From positions 1 to 56,943 of the forward strand of contig JALUWV010000048.1 in the NCBI GenBank assembly GCA_027019335.1: a DNA stretch of 56,943 bases, in the 5' to 3' direction. The position numbers were made by a program, and so were the translations under genes. Position 1 is the stretch's first letter, and every line of letters starts with the position of its first letter. This document shows, piece by piece, positions 9,201-18,319 of this stretch. Below the pieces are notes generated by a model, which searched no databases, was not told where the DNA came from, and saw nothing but the letters and a program-made list of their open reading frames with translations. The DNA comes from Sulfurimonas sp. (GTDB lineage: Bacteria > Campylobacterota > Campylobacteria > Campylobacterales > Sulfurimonadaceae).

Positions 9201-10081
9201 GAAAAATAGATAGTGGCATACTCTTTATGCTTGGAAGTGCCTTGATTTCAGCACTCAATGGTGCTGTTGCAAAGATACTTAGTGAAGATATGTCCGCATT
9301 AGAGATAGTTTTTTTTAGAAATATCATTGGGGTATTTCTCATTTTAATGACACTAAAACATACTCCTCCAAAATTGATAGGTGGAAAATTTCATCTCCTT
9401 TTTACACGTGGATTTTTTGGTTTTTCTGCGATGATACTCTTTTTTTATACGATAACCGTCATTCCTTTAGGGGAGGCAATTACACTCAATAAAACTTCCC
9501 CGCTTTTTGTCTCCATCTTAGCCTATTATCTTCTAGGCGAGCATTTAAGTAAACGTACACTTCTTGCTCTTTTGATTGGCTTTGTTGGTGTTATTTTGAT
9601 TACACAACCTTTTGGATTACAGATTTCTTATGAGCATATACTTGGCATACTCGGTGGTTTTTTTGCCGCAGCTGCTTACACAACCATCAAAAAAATAAAA
9701 GATATTTATGACTCCCGTGTGATAGTCCTCTCTTTTGTAGGAGTAGGGTCTTTGCTGCCTGCCATTTTATTTAGTATCGCTCCTTTTGTAGAAGTTCCTC
9801 ACTCTCTTGCCTTTTTATTTCCTGCATTTATGGTACCAGATACTTTTTACTTGTGGAGTATGATTGCATTTATGGCACTTATCTCTACATTTTCTCAATG
9901 GTTACTTACTAAAGCTTACAGTGCTTCTAACTTGAGTATTGTTGGAGTGATTAGCTATACAAATATTCCTTTTGCTATAGGTTTTGGTTGGATGTTAGGA
10001 GATAATTTTCCTGATACTCTGACTTTTAGTGGGATAGCTTTGATTGTTTTTGGAGGTGTTTTAGTGGGGTGGAAAAAGTAA
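9194..10081 (+). CDS. DMT-family transporter (two EamA domains)
   Basis: An inner-membrane protein of 295 residues with about ten predicted helices organised as two repeated EamA domains, residues 5-140 and 150-293. Landmarks are FFRNIIGVFLI near residue 40 and PLFVSILAYYLLGEHLS near 105, typical of RhaT/YdcZ-type drug/metabolite exporters. It overlaps the helicase gene by seven bases and is probably translationally coupled to it. The substrate cannot be predicted from sequence. Confidence 0.9.
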   Translation: MLRKIDSGILFMLGSALISALNGAVAKILSEDMSALEIVFFRNIIGVFLILMTLKHTPPKLIGGKFHLLFTRGFFGFSAMILFFYTITVIPLGEAITLNKTSPLFVSILAYYLLGEHLSKRTLLALLIGFVGVILITQPFGLQISYEHILGILGGFFAAAAYTTIKKIKDIYDSRVIVLSFVGVGSLLPAILFSIAPFVEVPHSLAFLFPAFMVPDTFYLWSMIAFMALISTFSQWLLTKAYSASNLSIVGVISYTNIPFAIGFGWMLGDNFPDTLTFSGIALIVFGGVLVGWKK

Positions 10082-10155
10082 AAAAAAAGTCTTATTAACG
10101 ATGCCCTAATACTAAAGTGTCATAATTTCACTATATTAATTTTTAGGATTTTATA

Positions 10156-11397
10156 GTGAACAAAATAATTATCGTTTCTATCCTCATGTTTGGTACTCTT
10201 GCCCAAGCACTTACTTTAGAAGAGTGCATAGACAAATCTATACAATCACACCCCGATATAAAATATGCTCTTTTAAATGTAGGTTCAAGTGAGGACGCAA
10301 TAAAAATTGCAAAATCAGATTATCTTCCTCAAGTGACACTCAATGCGGAGTATGACCCTACTCGTACATATGTTTTACCTGTGAATGGTACTTTTCAAAC
10401 CAAAGATAGTGATGGGTGGTCTGTTGGCGGCGTCTTGCATCAAAAAATTTGGGATTTTTCAAAAACAAGTGCAAATATAGAAGCCAAAAGAGCTTCCAAA
10501 GATGTCGCAAAACTCACACTCAAAGAAGCAAAAGCACTTCTTGCTTATAGAGTCAAGTTGCAGTATGAGTTGATGCTTGTCCAAGCAGAAGCAATACAAG
10601 TAAAAGAGAAAGATTTGAGACTCAAAGAGGAGTTGTTCAAACAAGCAGAAGCTTTTGTGCGTAATGGGCTGAAAACAGAGGTAGATTCTACACGGTTTTT
10701 ATCTGCGGTGTATCTCGCAAAGGATAATCTTGCTATTGCAAAAGCTAGCTATGAAAAAGCAAAAGTAAGTTTAGGTTTATATATGGGGGAGGTGCTTCCT
10801 CAAGATGTTGTCCTTCAAAACACCTTGAAGCCAATCACCTCTTTAGATGTGGATGAAAAGACTCTTTTGAAGAACTCACTTACACTTAAAACACTGCAAA
10901 AAAGTATACAAGAAGAGGGGTCGAACTATAAGGTAGCAAAGGCTTCTCACTATGGTTCTTTAGATGCTACTGCTTCTTATACAGAGCAACGTACACTGAA
11001 CCAGTATGACTCCTCTCTTGTTGGTGTTACATTGAGTATTCCCCTTTATAGTGGAGGAAAGACATCTGCACAAGTACAACTTGCTGTTATAAATAGACAG
11101 AAAACACAAGCAACATACATGAGTAAAAAACGAGCTATTCAAGAGGAGTTTGAAAATCTTTTGATTGATATAAAGAGATATGCACAGACGATTCAAGCAA
11201 GAGAAGCCGAGCTTAAAACAGCACAACAAACGCAAAAACTTTTAGCTGCAAGATATAAAGAGGGGCTTTCTACTTATATCGAAGTTTTAGATGCAAATGC
11301 AATTATACTTGATGCGAAGCTCTCTTTACTTCAAGCGATATATGAACAGAGTAGTGCGATACATAGAGTAGAATATTTACAAGGAAAAATAGTATGA
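10156..11397 (+). CDS. TolC-family outer membrane efflux protein
   Basis: A 413-residue outer membrane channel with a signal peptide (MNKIIIVSILMFGTLAQA, cleavage near residue 18) and two tandem outer-membrane-efflux repeats made of long alpha-helical stretches, typical of TolC. LEECIDKSIQSHPDI and the C-terminal AARYKEGLSTYIEVLDA are family landmarks. The start is GTG with AGGA seven bases upstream. It is the first gene of a four-gene tripartite exporter, with its stop overlapping the adaptor start as ATGA. The exporter and the two-component pair downstream form one functional block. Confidence 0.93.
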   Translation: MNKIIIVSILMFGTLAQALTLEECIDKSIQSHPDIKYALLNVGSSEDAIKIAKSDYLPQVTLNAEYDPTRTYVLPVNGTFQTKDSDGWSVGGVLHQKIWDFSKTSANIEAKRASKDVAKLTLKEAKALLAYRVKLQYELMLVQAEAIQVKEKDLRLKEELFKQAEAFVRNGLKTEVDSTRFLSAVYLAKDNLAIAKASYEKAKVSLGLYMGEVLPQDVVLQNTLKPITSLDVDEKTLLKNSLTLKTLQKSIQEEGSNYKVAKASHYGSLDATASYTEQRTLNQYDSSLVGVTLSIPLYSGGKTSAQVQLAVINRQKTQATYMSKKRAIQEEFENLLIDIKRYAQTIQAREAELKTAQQTQKLLAARYKEGLSTYIEVLDANAIILDAKLSLLQAIYEQSSAIHRVEYLQGKIV

Positions 11398-12527
11398 TAA
11401 AATATATAATTGGTCTCGTGGCACTTATTTTGGGTGTGACTCTTTTTTACAATAAGGTCTATCTCCCTAAAACAACTTTCAAAACAGTAAAAGTAAAAGA
11501 GGGTGTACTCGAAGAGAGTGTTCGAGGCATAGGCAATGTTGGAGCAAAAAATATTTATAATATTACAGCACAAAGTGGTGGAAAAATCTTAGAGATTTTA
11601 AGTGATGAGGGGGAGTGGGTTAAAAAAGGCGACCTACTTATTGTAATGGATGGTGTTGATTTAGCCGAACAACTTGAAGTGGCTCAGGCAAATTTGACAA
11701 AGGCGAAGTATGATTTGGCAGGGTATGAGAGTGAGCTTACTAATCTCAAGGCACAAGAAGTATTGTTGCAAACAACTTATAAGCGTTATCGAAAACTAAA
11801 AGAGCAAAATTTTGTATCACAAGCCGAGTATGATAAAGCAAACACGGATTTGCAAAGTATAAAAGCGAGTATAAGTGCTTCTGTATCACATAGTAATGGG
11901 GCAAAAGCAAATATCGTCGTGGCACAGAAAAGTATAAAAGTGGTGCAAGCGAAGATTGATAGACTCAAGGTATATGCTCCTAGTGATGGCTATGTGATTG
12001 CCAAAGAGGTTGAGGTCTCACAAGATGTCATTCCTTCTGCAACCCTTTTACAAATCGTTGATGCAAAAACATTATGGGTAAAGACGAAGATTGATGAGAG
12101 GGTAAGTGCGCAGATAAAACTTGGACAGAGTGCGACGATAAGTTTGCGTTCACAACCAAACAAAGTCTATAAAGGGGTGGTTAAAAGAGTTGTGAGTGTG
12201 AGTGATGCCGTTACTTTAGAGAGAGAAATAGATGTAGCATTTACAACTCTGCCACAACCGTTTTTTATAAATGAACAAGCTGAAGTAAATATCGCAGTCA
12301 AAAGCTATACGGATGTAGTAACAATCCCCTCAAAAGTAGTAGTACAAGAGGGTGGTGTCCTTGGTGTTTGGGTTGTGAAGAGTAGTCATGTAGAGTTTCA
12401 AAAGATAGATATTATTGGGCAAAATGATGATGCTATCGCTGTATCAAATATTGCGAAAAATACGCAGATAGTGATACCTAATAAAAACAAAAAAACTCTT
12501 ACAAATGGGATGAAAATCCACCTATGA
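11394..12527 (+). CDS. HlyD/MacA-type periplasmic adaptor subunit
   Basis: A 377-residue membrane fusion protein with one N-terminal membrane anchor (IIGLVALILGVTLFY). A split lipoyl domain (YNITAQSGGKILEI ... VYAPSDGYVIAKEVE) flanks a coiled-coil hairpin at about residues 95-185, followed by a beta-barrel domain. It joins the inner-membrane ABC permease to the TolC-type channel. Overlapping ATGA junctions on both sides (with the TolC gene and the permease gene) show tight coupling. The hairpin is short, as in MacA/DevB-like adaptors. Confidence 0.93.
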   Translation: MIKYIIGLVALILGVTLFYNKVYLPKTTFKTVKVKEGVLEESVRGIGNVGAKNIYNITAQSGGKILEILSDEGEWVKKGDLLIVMDGVDLAEQLEVAQANLTKAKYDLAGYESELTNLKAQEVLLQTTYKRYRKLKEQNFVSQAEYDKANTDLQSIKASISASVSHSNGAKANIVVAQKSIKVVQAKIDRLKVYAPSDGYVIAKEVEVSQDVIPSATLLQIVDAKTLWVKTKIDERVSAQIKLGQSATISLRSQPNKVYKGVVKRVVSVSDAVTLEREIDVAFTTLPQPFFINEQAEVNIAVKSYTDVVTIPSKVVVQEGGVLGVWVVKSSHVEFQKIDIIGQNDDAIAVSNIAKNTQIVIPNKNKKTLTNGMKIHL

Positions 12528-13669
12528 TTCACTTAGCAAAAGAGGACATTAGACATACCTTAGGCAAATTTATTGTTACTGCTATGGGGGTTGGTATGCT
12601 TCTCGGGATTGTGCTGATTATGATAGGGGTTTATCGTGGTATGATAAGTGATGCTGAGGTGTTACTTAAAGATTTGGATGTAGATTTGTGGGTGGTTCAA
12701 GAGAATACTTTAGGACCATTTGCTGAGGCTTCAAGAGTGCATGAAGATTTGAAATATACTATCAAAAATATACCTGCCATAGATAAAAGTGAAGCCATAA
12801 CTTTTCAAGCACTGCAACTGCCCCTTCCAGATAAAAAGCTCTCTGTTTTAGCAATAGGGTATGATATTTATGGAGAGATAAACCCTATCAATCCACAAAG
12901 ATTAATCGCAGGAAGAGTGTTGCAACATAATCATTATGAGATAGTTGTGAGCGATAAAACAGGGTACAAACTTCATGATACTATCAGATTAGGGCGAGAT
13001 AGTTATATGGTTGTAGGGATTACACACGGGACAGTTGCTTCAGGGGGAGACCCACTTGTTTATATAAGTTTAAAAGATGCTCAGGTACTACAGTTTACCT
13101 ATACAAACAAACGTATACAGAGTGATAGAGCCAGAGGGATTATCAACAAAGATTCCCATCTTGTTAATGCAATTATAGCCACACTGCATAAGGGGTATAA
13201 TGTAGATAGTGTAGCAGAAGATATACGAAAATGGAACCATAAAAGTGTTTATACTAAAGCCCAACAAACGGCTGTTTTAACAAAATATGTTGTAGAAAAA
13301 GCTTCTAAACAGATAGGACTTTTCACCGTTATCTTGATAGTGGTTTCGACGATTATTATCTCCCTCATTATCTATACTATGACCTTAGAGAAGATGAAAG
13401 AGATTTCTATCATGAAATTGATGGGCTTGCCAAACAGTATGATAATTAAGATGATTGTCGAAGAGACACTTCTGCTTGGTGTATTGGCATTTATCTTTGG
13501 AAATATTTTTGCACATCTTATTTATAGTAAGTTTCCAAAAAATGTAGTCTTAGAGAACCCTGATGCTTTTGTTCTCTTTTTTATAGTAGTGCTAGCTTCT
13601 ATACTTGCCTCATTTATAGGGGTCAAAAAAGTAATCAGTGCTGACCCCCAATCAGCGATAGGAGGATGA
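12524..13669 (+). CDS. ABC transporter permease, MacB/DevC-like (FtsX domain)
   Basis: A 381-residue inner-membrane permease. A first helix (residues 15-40) is followed by a large periplasmic domain, about residues 40-255, and three C-terminal helices of the FtsX type (IGLFTVILIVVSTIIISLII; ETLLLGVLAFIFGNIF; LFFIVVLASILASFIG). The nucleotide-binding domain is a separate downstream gene, unlike E. coli MacB. This arrangement with adaptor and TolC gives a mechanotransmission-type exporter of periplasmic substrates such as lipids, peptides or glycolipids. The actual substrate is unknown. Confidence 0.9.
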   Translation: MIHLAKEDIRHTLGKFIVTAMGVGMLLGIVLIMIGVYRGMISDAEVLLKDLDVDLWVVQENTLGPFAEASRVHEDLKYTIKNIPAIDKSEAITFQALQLPLPDKKLSVLAIGYDIYGEINPINPQRLIAGRVLQHNHYEIVVSDKTGYKLHDTIRLGRDSYMVVGITHGTVASGGDPLVYISLKDAQVLQFTYTNKRIQSDRARGIINKDSHLVNAIIATLHKGYNVDSVAEDIRKWNHKSVYTKAQQTAVLTKYVVEKASKQIGLFTVILIVVSTIIISLIIYTMTLEKMKEISIMKLMGLPNSMIIKMIVEETLLLGVLAFIFGNIFAHLIYSKFPKNVVLENPDAFVLFFIVVLASILASFIGVKKVISADPQSAIGG

Positions 13670-13670
13670 T

Positions 13671-14357
13671 ATGAGTAAACAGGCTATAAAAGTAGAACAT
13701 CTCCATAAATCTTTTGGCAAAGGGGATACCTTTGTAGATATTATTCAAGATGCAAGTTTTAGTATAGATAAGGGGGAACTCGTGGCACTTGTTGCTCCAA
13801 GTGGTGCAGGAAAAACAACACTTTTGATGATGCTCGGATGTGTTGATAAGCCAAATTCTGGAACGATTTACATAGGGGATGAAAAAGTATATGAAAACAG
13901 ATGGCTTACAAAAGAGACACGTAAAATACGCAGAGAAAAAATAGGCTTTATTTTTCAAGCGCACTATTTGATTCCTTTTTTAAATATTATTGACAATCTT
14001 ACTCTTTTGCCACAATCAAATGGTACAAAGGAGAAAGTCTCAAAACAAAAAGCAAGAGAACTGTTAGAGTATTTTGACATAGCAGATAAAGAGAACTCTA
14101 TGCCCTCGCAACTCTCAGGCGGGCAAAATCAGAGGGTGGCAATCGCAAGAGCTTTAGCCAATAATCCGCAAATTATTTTAGCAGATGAACCAACTGCTGC
14201 CCTCGATATGCAACGCTCCGTAGATGTTGTGAAAATGCTTAAAAAAATAGCAATAGAGCAGGGTGTAGCTATTGTGATGGTAACCCATGATGATAGAATG
14301 TTACAGTATTGCGATAGAGTTATGAAAATAGAGGATAAAAAAGTTGTCTTTGATTAA
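13671..14357 (+). CDS. ABC transporter ATP-binding protein, LolD/MacB-like
   Basis: A 228-residue nucleotide-binding domain with Walker A APSGAGKTT near residue 41, Q-loop FIFQAHYLIPF, signature LSGGQNQR, Walker B IILADEP and H-loop VTHDD. It belongs to the LolD/FtsE/MacB branch that pairs with FtsX-type permeases. A strong GGAGG lies upstream of the ATG, and the start is two bases after the permease stop. It energises the exporter encoded by the three preceding genes. Confidence 0.94.
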   Translation: MSKQAIKVEHLHKSFGKGDTFVDIIQDASFSIDKGELVALVAPSGAGKTTLLMMLGCVDKPNSGTIYIGDEKVYENRWLTKETRKIRREKIGFIFQAHYLIPFLNIIDNLTLLPQSNGTKEKVSKQKARELLEYFDIADKENSMPSQLSGGQNQRVAIARALANNPQIILADEPTAALDMQRSVDVVKMLKKIAIEQGVAIVMVTHDDRMLQYCDRVMKIEDKKVVFD

Positions 14358-14369
14358 ACCGAAACATTA

Positions 14370-14375
14370 TATACT
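14370..14375 (+). promoter_or_regulatory. -10 box of a probable leaderless transcript (response regulator)
   Basis: TATACT ends six bases before the ATG at 14382, with no ribosome binding site in between. It could give the downstream two-component pair a promoter of its own, separate from the exporter operon. Confidence 0.5.
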
Positions 14376-14381
14376 TTCACT

Positions 14382-15035
14382 ATGTCAAAAATATTACTCT
14401 TAGAAGACGATGAAGTCTTAGCGGAAACATTGGTAGAGTTGTTACAGGATGAAGGCTTTGAGGTTACACATATAGTGGATGGGGAGATGGCTTTAGATAC
14501 TACTTTTGTGCAATCTTTTGAACTTTTGCTCTTAGATGTGAATGTTCCTTTTATCAATGGTTTTGAAGTACTTGAGAGTTTACGAAATAGTGGAGATATG
14601 ACTCCTGCGATCTTTATAACTGCACTCACAGATGTAGCATCACTCTCGCATGGTTTTGATGTTGGTACAGATGATTATATTAAAAAACCTTTTGATTTTG
14701 ATGAGTTGGTTGTACGGATAAATGCCCTCATTAGAAAAGCATACCATACCTACGCCAATGAGATTAAAGTAGATGATTTTCGTTTTGTAATAGAGAAAGA
14801 TGAGTTATATCAAGGGGCTGATTTTGTAGCACTCTCTCCTTATGAGTTACAGATTACAAAATTATTGTTTCAAAATCTCAATAAAACTGTAGCCAAAGAG
14901 TTGATTTTTGAATACCTGAGTCAAGGAAAAGAGATGAGTGAAGGTGCTTTGCGTGTACATATTAATAAGCTTCGTAGAGTTGGTTTACCTATTACAACGA
15001 TTAAAGGCATAGGATACCGACTTGCATCATCATGA
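14382..15035 (+). CDS. OmpR-family response regulator
   Basis: A 217-residue regulator whose receiver has EDD at 8-10, Asp52 in LLLDVNVP and the conserved Lys in YIKKPFDF. The C-terminal winged helix ends in ITTIKGIGYRLASS. It begins 24 bases after the exporter ATPase gene, and its stop overlaps the histidine kinase region. It most likely controls the exporter in response to the kinase, which is inferred from position. Confidence 0.93.
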   Translation: MSKILLLEDDEVLAETLVELLQDEGFEVTHIVDGEMALDTTFVQSFELLLLDVNVPFINGFEVLESLRNSGDMTPAIFITALTDVASLSHGFDVGTDDYIKKPFDFDELVVRINALIRKAYHTYANEIKVDDFRFVIEKDELYQGADFVALSPYELQITKLLFQNLNKTVAKELIFEYLSQGKEMSEGALRVHINKLRRVGLPITTIKGIGYRLASS

Positions 15036-16104
15036 AAGAACAGCTTTTTTAAAATTTTTTGTTACTTACTTTGTGAGTGTTGCACTCCTTATCTTAGTAG
15101 CAGGGTATCTTTACTTTACACAAATTTATAATCACTATCTTAAAACCGAAGAGTTTTCACTTATAGAGTATGCAAGACATATAAAAATGGGTGAGGGCAT
15201 ACAACACTACTCTACGAGTGAATACAGACATACATATGTGGCAGTAGAGAAGCATATAAATATAAGAAACTTTACAGTTTCTAAAACAAATTTTTCTAAA
15301 ATGATACCCATGAACCGAACGCTGTATTATCTTAAAGTGATAAAATCAAAAAAGAGTTTTGATACAAAAGTAGTAGATTTAAAGATAGAAGTTCTTCTCC
15401 TTCAACTCTTTTTACTGCTCCTTTTTGCTTATATAAGTTACAAACTTGCCAAAAGTGCCTTGCGACCACTACAAGAGAGTATAGCAACGCTAGATAAGTT
15501 TGCAAAAGATTTAATCCACGATTTGAATACGCCTGTTACTTCGATGAAACTCAATTTGAAATTACTCCAAAAAGTTCCAGAACTCCATGATAACAGTGCT
15601 GTTGTAAGACTTAAAAAGAGTGTGCATGATATTTCAGAACTGCATGAGAGTTTAACTACTCTCCTGCAAGAAGAGACTTTCCAAATGGAGTTATGTAATC
15701 TCTGTGAGATTGTAGAAGATGTCGTACAGACACAAAAACAGTTATATCAGGAGTTACATTTTAGCGTTGAATGCTCTTCTTTAAAGGGAAAAATCAACAA
15801 GAATGCGATGAAACAAATCCTTCAAAATATCATATCTAATGCCTGTAAATATAACAAAAAAGATGGCTATGTGAAGATTTATACAAAAGAGAATGCTCTT
15901 TACATAGAAGATAACGGTCATGGCATCAAAGAACCAAGCAAAATTTTTCATCGTGCATATAGCGAAAAACAGAGTAGTGGGATAGGTTTAGACATCGTAA
16001 AACGACTCGCTCATGCTATGAACATAACAGTAAAAGTAGAATCTTCTTTAGAGGGGTCAATTTTTATTATGAGTGGGTTTTATTATGAGAGGAAAATATT
16101 TTAG
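15022..16104 (+). CDS. Sensor histidine kinase with an ambiguous 5' end
   Basis: A kinase of about 360 residues with helices at about residues 9-32 and 125-145, a periplasmic loop of about 90 residues, phosphoacceptor box DLIHDLNTPVTSMK, N-box NIISNACKYNKK, G1 IEDNGHGI and G2 GIGLDIVKR. It is paired with the regulator just upstream. The in-frame start is the TTG at 15022, with AGGA seven bases upstream. A more natural start, the ATG at 15032 that overlaps the regulator stop as ATGA, reads MKEQLF and then stops. One extra T in the T6 run at 15045-15050 would join it to LKFFVTYF of this frame. A frameshift, slippage or sequence error is therefore possible. Confidence 0.85.
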   Translation: MHHHERTAFLKFFVTYFVSVALLILVAGYLYFTQIYNHYLKTEEFSLIEYARHIKMGEGIQHYSTSEYRHTYVAVEKHINIRNFTVSKTNFSKMIPMNRTLYYLKVIKSKKSFDTKVVDLKIEVLLLQLFLLLLFAYISYKLAKSALRPLQESIATLDKFAKDLIHDLNTPVTSMKLNLKLLQKVPELHDNSAVVRLKKSVHDISELHESLTTLLQEETFQMELCNLCEIVEDVVQTQKQLYQELHFSVECSSLKGKINKNAMKQILQNIISNACKYNKKDGYVKIYTKENALYIEDNGHGIKEPSKIFHRAYSEKQSSGIGLDIVKRLAHAMNITVKVESSLEGSIFIMSGFYYERKIF

Positions 16105-16118
16105 AAGAAGGTCTATCA

Positions 16119-16137
16119 TCACTCCAAAAAGGAGTGA
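16119..16137. terminator. Hairpin between convergent kinase and peroxiredoxin genes
   Basis: A perfect 7-bp stem, TCACTCC and GGAGTGA, with an AAAAA loop lies in the 48-base gap between two convergent genes. No clear T-run follows on either strand, so termination activity is uncertain. Confidence 0.35.
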
Positions 16138-16152
16138 AGAGAGAAGAAGTTT

Positions 16153-16749
16153 CTATAACTCTTCTTCGTGTTTTCCTAAGTACTCAGCAACACCTTCAGT
16201 AGTAGCTTTCATACCTTCATCACCTTTTTCCCAACCAGCAGCACATACTTCACCATGCTCATCAGTAAATTGCATTGCGTCTACCATACGAATCATTTCA
16301 TCGATGTTACGACCAAGTGGTAAGTCATTGATTACTGCATGACGAACTGTTCCTTTGCCATCAATTAAGAATGAACCACGAAGCGCAACTGCTTCACCGA
16401 AAAGTACATCATAATCTTTAGAGATTTGCTTTGTAAGGTCAGCTACAAGTGGGTAACCAACTCTTCCAATTCCACCTTCATTGATTGGAGTTTCTCTCCA
16501 TGCGAAGTGAGAAAATTGGCTATCTACTGAACAACCGATAACATTCACACCACGGTCTTTAAACTCTTGAAGTCTGTGGTCAAAAGCGATAAGCTCTGAT
16601 GGACAAACGAATGTAAAGTCAAGTGGATAGAAGAAAAGAACTGTCCCTTTTTCACCCATGTTTGCTTTAAAATTGAAATCTTCAACGATTGAACCGTCGC
16701 CTAAAACTGCTGTAGCTGTAAAATCTGGAGCTGCGTTTGTTACTAACAT
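16153..16749 (-). CDS. Typical 2-Cys peroxiredoxin (AhpC/TSA family)
   Basis: A 198-residue thiol peroxidase that reduces H2O2 and organic hydroperoxides. The peroxidatic Cys is in FTFVCPSE near residue 50 and the resolving Cys in GEVCAAGW near 170, with a GGxG-type region GGIGRVGYPL and a C-terminal helix. The length and both Cys match the TsaA/AhpC class of Campylobacterota, which are major cytoplasmic peroxidases reduced by thioredoxin. AAGGA lies five bases before the ATG. It is divergent from surE across a gap containing a perfect palindrome. Confidence 0.96.
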   Translation of the reverse strand: MLVTNAAPDFTATAVLGDGSIVEDFNFKANMGEKGTVLFFYPLDFTFVCPSELIAFDHRLQEFKDRGVNVIGCSVDSQFSHFAWRETPINEGGIGRVGYPLVADLTKQISKDYDVLFGEAVALRGSFLIDGKGTVRHAVINDLPLGRNIDEMIRMVDAMQFTDEHGEVCAAGWEKGDEGMKATTEGVAEYLGKHEEEL

Positions 16750-16839
16750 ATAAATGTCCTTGTATTTGTTTTTTGTTGGAAGAATTTTATCAGAATTTTA
16801 TTAACAAAACTGTTTTCCTCTAAAGTAATTTCATTGTTT

Positions 16840-16858
16840 AAAGATAAATTTTATCTTT
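16840..16858. promoter_or_regulatory. Perfect 19-base palindrome between peroxiredoxin and surE genes
   Basis: AAAGATAAA, a central T, then TTTATCTTT form a perfect 9-bp inverted repeat. It sits about 24 bases upstream of the surE -10 box and about 90 bases before the peroxiredoxin ATG. AT-rich palindromes of this size are typical of Fur/PerR-family operators. A Fur-family gene is present in the window at 43945, but a link is inferred. Confidence 0.5.
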
Positions 16859-16882
16859 GGTTAAAAATTAAATATCTTTTGT

Positions 16883-16888
16883 TAAAAT
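16883..16888 (+). promoter_or_regulatory. -10 box of a probable leaderless transcript (surE)
   Basis: TAAAAT ends seven bases before the ATG at 16896 and no ribosome binding site is present. Confidence 0.5.
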
Positions 16889-16895
16889 TGCAACT

Positions 16896-17681
16896 ATGAA
16901 AAAGAAATATACAATTTTAGTAACCAATGATGATGGCTATGAAGCCAAAGGTTTACTTGCATTAGTGAGTACTTTACGAGAGATTGAGGATGTGGCGGTG
17001 GTTGTTGTCGCTCCTGCAAATGAAAAATCTGCTTGTGGACACTCGCTAACCTTAGTGCGACCCTTGCGTTTTGTGAGTGTGGATGATGACTTTTATAAGC
17101 TTGAAGATGGGACACCGAGTGATTGCGTTTATCTCTCTTTAAATGCTCTGTTTCAAGAGAAAAAACCTGACTTGCTTGTAAGTGGGATTAACAGAGGTTC
17201 TAATATGGGTGAAGATATTACTTACTCAGGAACGGCTGCTGGAGCGATGGAAGGGGTTTTACACGGTATTCCTTCCATAGCTATATCTCAAGTGATGGAT
17301 TTTACTGAGCCTGATGGAGATTTTTCTTTAGCACAGCAAAGCATTAAAGCCCTTGTTTTAAAGATAAAAAATGGTACTTTTCCTTTGCCCCAAAGAGAAT
17401 TTTTAAATGTAAATATTCCTCCAAAAATAAAAACAGCACAAACAAAAGTTACGTATGCAGGGCTTAGACACTATGCAAATGACGCTCATCTGCATAGAAA
17501 TCCTCGTGGTGAAGAGTACTATTGGCTTGGCTTACATCCATTGAGCTTTTCAAAGCGTGCAAATGCAAGAGGGATGAGTGATTATGAAGCTATAGAAGCA
17601 GGATATATCTCAATCACTCCGATAATGCTCGATTTGAGTGCTTACAAAAGTATGCAGAACTTAGAACAGTGGCTTTCATGA
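16896..17681 (+). CDS. surE: 5'/3'-nucleotidase SurE
   Basis: A 261-residue metal-dependent survival-protein phosphatase that removes phosphate from nucleoside monophosphates. Key motifs are LVTNDDGYEAKGL at the N-terminus (metal-binding Asp pair), SACGHSLTL near 45, and SGINRGSNMGEDITYSGTAA near 95, with Asn and Ser/Thr ligands. The length is typical. The stop codon overlaps the ATG of the next gene (ATGA), so the two are coupled. Confidence 0.96.
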   Translation: MKKKYTILVTNDDGYEAKGLLALVSTLREIEDVAVVVVAPANEKSACGHSLTLVRPLRFVSVDDDFYKLEDGTPSDCVYLSLNALFQEKKPDLLVSGINRGSNMGEDITYSGTAAGAMEGVLHGIPSIAISQVMDFTEPDGDFSLAQQSIKALVLKIKNGTFPLPQREFLNVNIPPKIKTAQTKVTYAGLRHYANDAHLHRNPRGEEYYWLGLHPLSFSKRANARGMSDYEAIEAGYISITPIMLDLSAYKSMQNLEQWLS

Positions 17682-18319
17682 GTAAATATGACCGCATAAA
17701 ATTGCTACTTCAAGATGATTTTGAGAAACTTCTCTCTGCAAAAATCATCCTTTTAGGGGTAGGGGGTGTTGGGAGTTTTTGCTTGGATTGTTTGTACAGA
17801 AGTGGGGTTACCGATATTACGATTGTAGATTTTGATACGTACGATGTGACAAATCAAAATCGTCAAATGTGGTCTGAACTGCATGAGAATGAACTCAAAG
17901 TAGAAGCACTCAAAGAACACTATCCTCAAGTACAAATCATCAATAAACGCATAGATGAAGCATGGGTAGAAGCTTTTGATTTTGAGCCATATGATTTAGT
18001 GCTTGATGCCATAGATGATAGAAACGCAAAACTTGCTCTTGCTCAAAAGTGCTACAAAAAACTTATCTCCTCTTTTGGAAGTGCCAAGCGTCTTGACCCT
18101 ACAAAAGTACAGGTAGCCGATATATGGAAAACTTATGGCGATAGGTTTGGTTCAAAGATTCGCTATGAACTTAAAAAACGCAGGTTTAACAAAAAATATA
18201 CTGTTGTTTTCTCAAGTGAAGCAGCTCTTGTAAAAGAAAAAGGAAGTTTTATGGGAGTGACTGCGACATTTGGTCTTACCATGTGTTCACAAGCGATGAA
18301 AAGGCTGAGTAATGTTTGA
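17678..18319 (+). CDS. tcdA: TcdA-like tRNA threonylcarbamoyladenosine dehydratase (ThiF/E1 family)
   Basis: A 213-residue ThiF/HesA adenylyltransferase-like protein. The nucleotide-binding loop is GVGGVGS near residue 27, followed by VDFDTYDVTNQNRQ and DAIDDRNAK. This matches TcdA, which cyclises t6A37 of tRNA to the hydantoin form; members in this phylum are shorter than E. coli TcdA. The ATG at 17678 overlaps the surE stop and was chosen over a GTG at 17669. A different E1-type activity cannot be excluded. Confidence 0.8.
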   Translation: MSKYDRIKLLLQDDFEKLLSAKIILLGVGGVGSFCLDCLYRSGVTDITIVDFDTYDVTNQNRQMWSELHENELKVEALKEHYPQVQIINKRIDEAWVEAFDFEPYDLVLDAIDDRNAKLALAQKCYKKLISSFGSAKRLDPTKVQVADIWKTYGDRFGSKIRYELKKRRFNKKYTVVFSSEAALVKEKGSFMGVTATFGLTMCSQAMKRLSNV

